From: an uncultured Methanobrevibacter sp.
GTDB taxonomy: Archaea; Methanobacteriota; Methanobacteria; Methanobacteriales; Methanobacteriaceae
Assembly: GCA_905235495.1 (NCBI GenBank)
Contig: CAJOMK010000032.1
Span: 1-10,063, forward strand
Length of the DNA: 10,063 bases
Direction: 5' to 3'
The notes under the pieces: generated by a model
The model's database searches: none
What the model was told of the DNA's origin: nothing
The model's input: the letters and a program-made list of their open reading frames with translations, nothing else
In this document: positions 6,009 through 10,063 of the stretch, one piece after another
Numbering within the stretch: the first letter of the stretch is position 1
Layout of the letters: every line of letters begins with the position of its first letter
Program-made: the position numbers and the translations under genes

Positions 6009-7307
6009 TTAATGATCATGGATAGTTATTTTAACTCTCCAATCATTTATTTTGTTTTTAATCAATTCACCACTTACTGGAATATATCTTGAATCAAGTA
6101 TGTATCTTAGATATGTGACTTCTTTTGAAGGAAGCTTCAAGTTTGTTTTTATCTTGATTTTCTTTTCTTTTATCTCACAGGATATCTGATTGTCCTTATA
6201 GACAAATATTTTAGCTTCAAGTCCTTCCTGAACTTTTTTTGCTTCAAATTTAGTAAGATTGAGACCTGCTTCAAGTGTCATAAGTGGATTAAGCTTTAAG
6301 TTCTGTTTCTTTCTGAATTTTTCATTTGCTTCTTTAGCAGAAACTCCCTTATCCACTTCTTCAGCTACATACCAAGCTCTTTCAATGACCTTATCAACGT
6401 TTTGCTCTTCTGGGATTACTCCCTTTTCTTCGTAATATCTCATCAGTTTCAATACTTCATCCTTTGTAACTTCCTCTTCAATACATGAAGCTGCAAGACG
6501 AGTCATTACAGGACCATAATCTGCCCTTCTGAAGCTTGCCCAAATGGATTCGTCATCTTCCTTATAGAATCTCCCTTCAACTATCTTGTTGATTGCCTTT
6601 CCATTTAAGTATGCAATATTTGTTAAACTTGATCTGGAGCAGGTGTTCATCTTATGTTTCAAAACTTTCATGTTCCTTTTTCCAGGAATTGTGCCCTTTT
6701 CTATTTCCCTTTCTAAAATTTCAATACTAGTTTCAGGAAGCAATTCCCTTATCTCTTTAGTTATTGTCAAATCGTTTTTAAGAATCTCCTTTCTGATAAA
6801 TCTTCCAGAAATCTTTTTAGGATTTGTAACTTCAGGAATGAGATGGAAATCAATTTTTCTATCGAATTTTTTAGATAGGAATTCGTTTATTGCATACCAT
6901 CTTATCACATTACGATTAGGAAAATCTTGAGGAATTCCAAGGAAACTGCCTTCTTGAATGAACCTTTCAGCATATTTTTTAACCTCATCCAAGCTAATGT
7001 CTGCAGCGGTAATGTAGTCTGTAACCCCATCTTCATGCATTTTTGCAAGTCTGATTGGCACACTATATGATAAAATAAGTCTATGATGCAATCCTTCAAT
7101 TCCAACGACTTTATCTGCACCTAATGCAAGAACCATTTCTTTTCTTGCTTCAAATGGGGTGAAAAAAGGAGCATGATTTGCACTGTAGCCCTTATTCAAG
7201 TAGACAACTACTTCAATGCCTTTTTCATCAGCTATTTTACGAGTATTTCTAATCAGTTCCTCATGTCCCTTATGGACTGGATCAAAGTCTGCAATTATTG
7301 CTATCAT
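6009..7307 (-). CDS. HIGH-motif nucleotidyltransferase family protein, distantly TmcAL-like
   Basis: A complete 432-residue protein. The start, IIADFDPVHKGHEELI, carries the nucleotidyltransferase HxGH motif (H12-K13-G14-H15) in the setting seen in HIGH_NTase1 proteins. FTPFEARKEMVLALGADKVV (49-68) and SGRFIRKEIL (167-176) match, in position and type, the conserved helix and the second nucleotide-binding motif of that fold. The C-terminal 230 residues are mostly helical and charged. Length and order recall bacterial TmcAL (about 400 residues), which activates acetate with ATP to acetylate C34 of elongator tRNA-Met; the archaeal branch has no settled function and the TmcAL link is an inference. 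AGGA 9 bases upstream supports the ATG at 7307. The C-terminus ends 25 bp from the convergent dehydrogenase gene. A long inverted repeat sits about 75 bp upstream of the start. Confidence 0.75.
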   Translation of the reverse strand: MIAIIADFDPVHKGHEELIRNTRKIADEKGIEVVVYLNKGYSANHAPFFTPFEARKEMVLALGADKVVGIEGLHHRLILSYSVPIRLAKMHEDGVTDYITAADISLDEVKKYAERFIQEGSFLGIPQDFPNRNVIRWYAINEFLSKKFDRKIDFHLIPEVTNPKKISGRFIRKEILKNDLTITKEIRELLPETSIEILEREIEKGTIPGKRNMKVLKHKMNTCSRSSLTNIAYLNGKAINKIVEGRFYKEDDESIWASFRRADYGPVMTRLAASCIEEEVTKDEVLKLMRYYEEKGVIPEEQNVDKVIERAWYVAEEVDKGVSAKEANEKFRKKQNLKLNPLMTLEAGLNLTKFEAKKVQEGLEAKIFVYKDNQISCEIKEKKIKIKTNLKLPSKEVTYLRYILDSRYIPVSGELIKNKINDWRVKITIHDH

Positions 7308-7382
7308 AGTTTATTTCCTAATAGAATGTTTTTAAAAATAGTATTTTGATTAAAGTTTTATTTTTTTAAAAAAATAGTAGGT

Positions 7383-7412
7383 GAATAAATAATAATAGTT
7401 TATTATTTATTC
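7383..7412. repeat. perfect 13-bp inverted repeat with 4-base loop
   Basis: GAATAAATAATAA (7383-7395) and TTATTATTTATTC (7400-7412) are exact inverted copies around TAGT. The repeat lies in the 210-bp spacer between two minus-strand genes: about 75 bp upstream of the nucleotidyltransferase start and about 105 bp downstream of the DUF308 gene stop. On the minus strand it is followed 8 bases later by seven T (7368-7374), so it could be a terminator for the DUF308 gene. Alternatively it is an operator of the nucleotidyltransferase gene. The same spacer also holds a run of 13 T on the plus strand at 7492-7504. Confidence 0.7.
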
Positions 7413-7517
7413 GTTTTTATTAATTCTTATTATTTTTTTATTTAGATTCTTATCAATTCTTTATTAATTCTTGATTTGATCTTTATTTATATTTTTTTTT
7501 TTTTATTCTGATTTAAA

Positions 7518-8009
7518 TTAATAGTCATCGTTTAATAAGTTTAATATTCCAGTTACAATTAACCAAATACCGATTAGTGAACCGAGAATTAATGGGTTAT
7601 TGATATAGGTTCCAATAATAATGTAGATTACACCTAAAAGTATTCCAAGTATTCCCATCCAGAATCCATATTTGTTGTCTCTGTTACCTACGATGATGAT
7701 TAAACCTATTAGGATTAGGAATATTCCTGCCAAATAGATTGTTAGGGCAGTTAAAAATGCAAATATGCTTGGGTTAAATATCAAACCTAAACTTATTACT
7801 AACATTATTAATCCTAAAATGGTATTTATTAATCCTCTTGTTGTGTTGTATTCCACTTCACTAACACCATTTGCCAATAAGAAGATTGCAAGTAATAAAA
7901 CAGACAATCCAAGGATATCTGCTGCACCAATTACTCCAAGCATTGGGAATGCAATTGTGATAATCCCTAAAATAATTGCGATTATGCTTAATGTAGTTTG
8001 TTTATGCAA
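7518..8009 (-). CDS. DUF308/HdeD-like membrane protein with TTG start
   Basis: A complete 163-residue, very hydrophobic protein. Six membrane helices can be read at about 7-26, 28-49, 57-78, 80-106, 114-135 and 139-159, arranged as three helix pairs, each with glycine-rich ILGxI-type patterns. This is the DUF308 repeat layout of HdeD-like proteins, which are common in methanogens and poorly characterised; bacterial HdeD is linked to acid resistance, but nothing here shows that role. The start is TTG at 8009, chosen because a full AAGGAGG (8018-8024) precedes it by 8 bases and no ATG lies in frame nearby. The few polar residues are at the ends and in the loop around residues 50-57 (SEVEYNTT). 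It is probably monocistronic, since both flanking spacers exceed 200 bp. Confidence 0.8.
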   Translation of the reverse strand: MHKQTTLSIIAIILGIITIAFPMLGVIGAADILGLSVLLLAIFLLANGVSEVEYNTTRGLINTILGLIMLVISLGLIFNPSIFAFLTALTIYLAGIFLILIGLIIIVGNRDNKYGFWMGILGILLGVIYIIIGTYINNPLILGSLIGIWLIVTGILNLLNDDY

Positions 8010-8017
8010 GTTTTTTT

Positions 8018-8024
8018 CCTCCTT
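8018..8024 (-). promoter_or_regulatory. strong Shine-Dalgarno site fixing the TTG start of the DUF308 gene
   Basis: The minus strand reads AAGGAGG, then eight bases, then TTG. This is the most complete match to the 16S rRNA tail in the window and is what selects TTG over any other start. Confidence 0.7.
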
Positions 8025-8079
8025 ATTTTATTGAATTCATTCAGTATAATTATAATTTATTTCAATATACTTGTCTAAT

Positions 8080-8107
8080 ATCTTTATAATTTTTATTATT
8101 TATAAAT
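8080..8107 (-). promoter_or_regulatory. TATA box candidates for the DUF308 membrane protein gene
   Basis: Two TATA-like sites lie here on the minus strand: ATTTATAAAT (8098-8107), a perfect palindrome, and AATTATAAAGAT around 8081-8092. Start sites about 25 bases downstream would leave leaders of roughly 45-70 bases. Confidence 0.3.
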
Positions 8108-8159
8108 ATATATTCTCAGCATATTTTTCCAACAGGACTGCTTTTCTTTGGATTATAGT
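8100..8159 (-). pseudogene. possible coding remnant (C-terminal-like peptide)
   Basis: Between two in-frame stops the minus strand encodes QRKAVLLEKYAENIYL and then TAA. The composition is protein-like (amphipathic helix, charged and aliphatic residues), the bases are visibly less AT-rich than the surrounding spacer, and there is no start codon. It may be the last codons of a lost gene, or chance. No family is recognised. Confidence 0.2.
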
Positions 8160-8243
8160 TTATTGCTGAATTATAGTTTATTTGTTGAATTATTGTTTAT
8201 TTGTTGACTTATATTTTATTCACTTAATTATATTTTATATTTT
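8150..8243. repeat. five degenerate tandem 18-19-base repeats
   Basis: Units related to GAATTATAGTTTATTTGTT occupy 8150-8167, 8168-8186, 8187-8205, 8206-8224 and 8225-8243. Units 2 and 3 differ at one position, and the outer units are more diverged. The array abuts the stop codon of the radical SAM gene and lies upstream of the DUF308 gene promoter. A near two-turn period places each copy on the same face of the helix. Slippage expansion is the simplest origin. Confidence 0.65.
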
Positions 8244-9330
8244 AATATAACGGTAAATGTCTAATTGGAGTTTTGGATTTGTTCAAATCAGAAAATTTCA
8301 CTTCAGCAATCCATTCCTTCTTGCAGTCACAGTCATGTTCTATCTGACTTTGATTAAAGTTTGAATCAATGATTTTGTGTTTCAATTCCTTATTGCATTT
8401 TTTACAATTGTAAGGACCTCTTCTTGAACCGAATCCTGAAGTGTCCATCAATGCAGGAATGTCGACATTTTGTCTGATGGTGTTTATCACTTCTACAGTA
8501 GACCAAATCCACGGTGGTTGGTAGGATCCTCTTCTCCAAAGCCTTTCGATTAATGTTCCTCTGTGAATTGTTGCTGGGCAACATGAAACTCTGTCCACTC
8601 CAATGCTTTTACAGTAGTTTGCTGTTTCAATTGCTTCATTTATAGCTTCCTGTTCGGAAGTCAATATAGGTTTAACGAATATGTATCCTTTTGATTTGAT
8701 ATTGTGGTCTTTCTTATATTCCTTGATGAGGTCTATTGCCTTTTCAAAGGTCTTGTTGTTAAATCCCTTATTGATCTTATTCAATCTGGTTTCCTCATTT
8801 GAAGTTTCCAAGCCTATGCTGATTTCAAATAACTTGTCTCCTATGATATCAAAGATTTCATCCAAAACCTCTTTCTTGACATATTCCGGTCTGGATTCAA
8901 CAACTATTTCACTTATCTCTTCCATATCTGCCAATTTGTTTAATATGTAATCCCTTGCCTCTTTTGGAACTTCATCAGGATTTAAGAAGCTTCCACTTGC
9001 AAAGAGTTTGATGGCTATTTTGTCACCATTTGCATAATCTTCTTTGTAATCCCATTTGTTCATTTCCATTTCGAACAATTCTATGATTTTTGAATTTTCA
9101 ATTGGCTTGAGATAACAATCTGAGATATAACTGCACATTGTACATCCACCACTTGGACCAAGTGCCCATGAGCAGCCAGGAGCGGGTAAGATTAAGAATA
9201 TTGTTTTTCCTTTTCCAGAATATAAGAGATCTTCCTGATACCAACTTGCAGAGAGGTCATATAATTCTCTTATTTTTGCATATTCTATTGATTTGTCTCT
9301 TATTTCTTTAGTTAATTCTCTAATTTCCAT
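8242..9330 (-). CDS. raSEA: archaeosine biosynthesis radical SAM protein RaSEA
   Basis: A complete 362-residue protein. Its radical SAM cysteines have unusual spacing: C53, C63 and C66 (CX9CX2C) in PGCSWALGPSGGCTMCSY, as expected of the RaSEA family. SASW near residue 27 and the segment KLFASGSFLNPDEVP (108-122) are further family blocks. ESRPEY (145-150) and GLETSNEE (173-180) fit core barrel strands. SCCPATIHRGTLIERLWRRG (249-268) and QPPWIWS are strongly conserved-looking, and four C-terminal cysteines (C309, C312, C334, C336) probably bind zinc. RaSEA works with ArcS: ArcS attaches lysine to preQ0 at position 15 of archaeal tRNA, and RaSEA then cleaves the adduct by radical chemistry to form archaeosine. 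ArcS is not in the window. The ATG at 9330 has AGGT about 8 bases upstream. Confidence 0.9.
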   Translation of the reverse strand: MEIRELTKEIRDKSIEYAKIRELYDLSASWYQEDLLYSGKGKTIFLILPAPGCSWALGPSGGCTMCSYISDCYLKPIENSKIIELFEMEMNKWDYKEDYANGDKIAIKLFASGSFLNPDEVPKEARDYILNKLADMEEISEIVVESRPEYVKKEVLDEIFDIIGDKLFEISIGLETSNEETRLNKINKGFNNKTFEKAIDLIKEYKKDHNIKSKGYIFVKPILTSEQEAINEAIETANYCKSIGVDRVSCCPATIHRGTLIERLWRRGSYQPPWIWSTVEVINTIRQNVDIPALMDTSGFGSRRGPYNCKKCNKELKHKIIDSNFNQSQIEHDCDCKKEWIAEVKFSDLNKSKTPIRHLPLY

Positions 9331-9409
9331 TGTTTAACCTATGTTTTTGATAAATATTATATTTTACTTATTTTATATATTATTATTTTTTATTTATAGT
9401 TTTTATCTT

Positions 9410-9453
9410 ATTTTATCTATTTTCCCTATATATTTTATCTGTTTTCCTCATAT
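9410..9453. repeat. tandem duplication of a 22-base unit
   Basis: The two adjacent copies begin ATTTTATCT, contain TTTTCC and end ATAT, differing at three positions. The copies lie 80-120 bp upstream of the radical SAM gene start, so they could be promoter-related or simple duplication. Confidence 0.5.
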
Positions 9454-9823
9454 TTTTCTTTTTTATCACTTTTTTTTTTAATTTTTAGATTTTTGCTTTA
9501 TTTCTCTTAAAAGCTTTTAATCGGTCTTATTTAGTCATAATTATATTCATATTTAGTTTTGAATAAGATTAACTGTTCTATTCTATAAAAATTAATTATT
9601 TTTTATTTGAATTTTAATTTCTTTATTTTTGTTGTTTGTTTTAATATTCTATAACAAATTTTATTCTTTTGTAATTTTTATAATCTATTATCAATCCTTT
9701 TATTTTTTTCTCATTTCAAAATTTTTAATTTTTTCTGAATATATTTCATTTTTATATTGTTTTTTTTAAAATATTTAATTAATTGTTCATTTTTTTAATA
9801 AAAAATCATACAAATTTTATTTG

Positions 9824-9834
9824 ATATATAAATC
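9824..9834 (+). promoter_or_regulatory. distal TATA box candidate for mer
   Basis: ATATATAAATC, preceded by purines and Ts in a BRE-like position, would start transcription near 9850-9855 and give a leader of about 50 bases ahead of the ATG at 9901. Confidence 0.45.
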
Positions 9835-9860
9835 TTTCGATATTTTTTAAATAACAAATA

Positions 9861-9869
9861 CTTTATAAG
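9861..9869 (+). promoter_or_regulatory. proximal TATA box candidate for mer
   Basis: CTTTATAAG would place the start site near 9888-9892, so close to the GGTGAT (9891-9896) that the ribosome site would sit at the very 5' end. This makes it less likely than the distal box unless the mRNA has almost no leader. Confidence 0.35.
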
Positions 9870-9900
9870 CTAGATAACATATTAAAGATTGGTGATAAAT

Positions 9901-10063
9901 ATGAAGTTTGGTATAGAATTCGTACCTCAAATCCCATTAGATGAACTCGTAAGTTTAGTAAAATTAGCAGAAGACGTTGGTTTTGAATACGCATGGATCA
10001 CTGACCACTACAACAACAAAAACGTATACGAAACCTTAGCATTAATTGCAGCAAACACTGAAA
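9901..10063 (+). CDS. mer: F420-dependent methylenetetrahydromethanopterin reductase Mer, N-terminal part (cut by right edge)
   Basis: The first 54 codons of a luciferase-like F420-dependent oxidoreductase are present. MKFGIEFVPQIP, LVKLAEDVGFEYAWITDHYN and NKNVYETLALIAANTE are the near-invariant N-terminus of Mer: the first beta strand, the first helix and the start of the F420-binding barrel. Full-length Mer is about 320 residues. It reduces methylene-H4MPT to methyl-H4MPT with reduced F420, the step before methyl transfer to coenzyme M in CO2-reducing methanogenesis, in the cytoplasm. The ribosome site GGTGAT lies 4 bases before the ATG. The codons favour C-ending forms (AAC, GAC, TAC, ATC, ACC) unlike the neighbouring genes, as expected of a highly expressed gene. 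Confidence 0.93.
   Translation, partial: MKFGIEFVPQIPLDELVSLVKLAEDVGFEYAWITDHYNNKNVYETLALIAANTE

Larger units (their letters stand above)
9331..9900. other. 570-bp AT-rich divergent spacer between raSEA and mer
   Basis: I see no open frame with a credible ribosome site and no tRNA or structured RNA. It holds promoters for both flanking genes, many homopolymer T-runs, a tandem 22-base duplication (9410-9431 and 9432-9453, 19 of 22 identical) and a 14-bp palindrome TTAAAAGCTTTTAA (9507-9520). Long spacers upstream of highly expressed methanogenesis genes can hold long leaders or control sites, but nothing specific is visible. Confidence 0.6.

Noticed and set aside
6586..6930. 114-codon plus-strand frame inside the nucleotidyltransferase gene
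   Set aside because: It is hydrophobic only because it is antisense to a Lys/Glu-rich protein; no ribosome site was found.
6009..7307. Calling the HIGH nucleotidyltransferase TmcAL
   Set aside because: Only the fold motifs and overall length agree. Archaea are known to make tRNA acetylcytidine with TmcA-type enzymes, so a name transfer is not supported.
7765..8034. 89-codon plus-strand frame opposite the DUF308 gene
   Set aside because: The minus-strand protein has six regular membrane helices and a full Shine-Dalgarno site; the opposite frame has neither.
9331..9900. tRNA or structured RNA gene in the large spacer
   Set aside because: No GC-rich cloverleaf, CCA-end or T-loop motif can be found on either strand; functional RNAs in AT-rich archaea normally stand out by GC content.

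Overview
The window looks like a piece of chromosome from a low-GC methanogenic archaeon of the Methanobacteriales, most probably Methanobrevibacter. Three things point there: the start of mer, a core gene of hydrogenotrophic methanogenesis, at the right edge; a radical SAM protein of archaeosine biosynthesis, a pathway specific to archaeal tRNA; and very AT-rich spacers with archaeal TATA boxes and GGTGAT-type ribosome binding sites. The species cannot be fixed from the sequence alone.

Layout from left to right. The 5' part of an MFS transporter gene (minus strand) runs off the left edge. A 355-bp spacer follows, holding a possible 27-residue membrane peptide gene and a long palindrome on the promoter of the next gene. 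Plus-strand genes follow: a MoxR/CoxD-type AAA+ ATPase with a CoxE-type von Willebrand A protein; an NcsA/TtuA-type tRNA thiolase; a 66-residue ubiquitin-like sulfur carrier ending in Gly-Gly; a DUF89 protein whose only credible start codon is ATT; and a 6-phosphogluconate-dehydrogenase-like oxidoreductase. Minus-strand genes come next: a HIGH-motif nucleotidyltransferase, a six-helix DUF308/HdeD-like membrane protein with a TTG start, and the archaeosine radical SAM protein RaSEA. A 570-bp AT-rich divergent spacer separates RaSEA from mer (plus strand), which is cut by the right edge.

How the genes may work together. The thiolase and the sulfur carrier fit one pathway: the carrier's C-terminal thiocarboxylate supplies sulfur for tRNA 2-thiouridine. 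RaSEA is a second tRNA modification enzyme, and the HIGH nucleotidyltransferase resembles the bacterial tRNA-acetylating TmcAL in layout, so part of the window has a tRNA-modification flavour. The AAA+/VWA pair is a two-component chaperone-like module whose client is not visible here. The DUF89 and dehydrogenase genes are 22 bp apart and are probably co-transcribed. No mobile element, CRISPR array, tRNA or rRNA was seen. The best second looks are the ATT start, the palindromic promoter of the AAA+ gene, the short membrane peptide, and the side-by-side placement of a CoxD/CoxE-type module with a sulfur-transfer gene pair.
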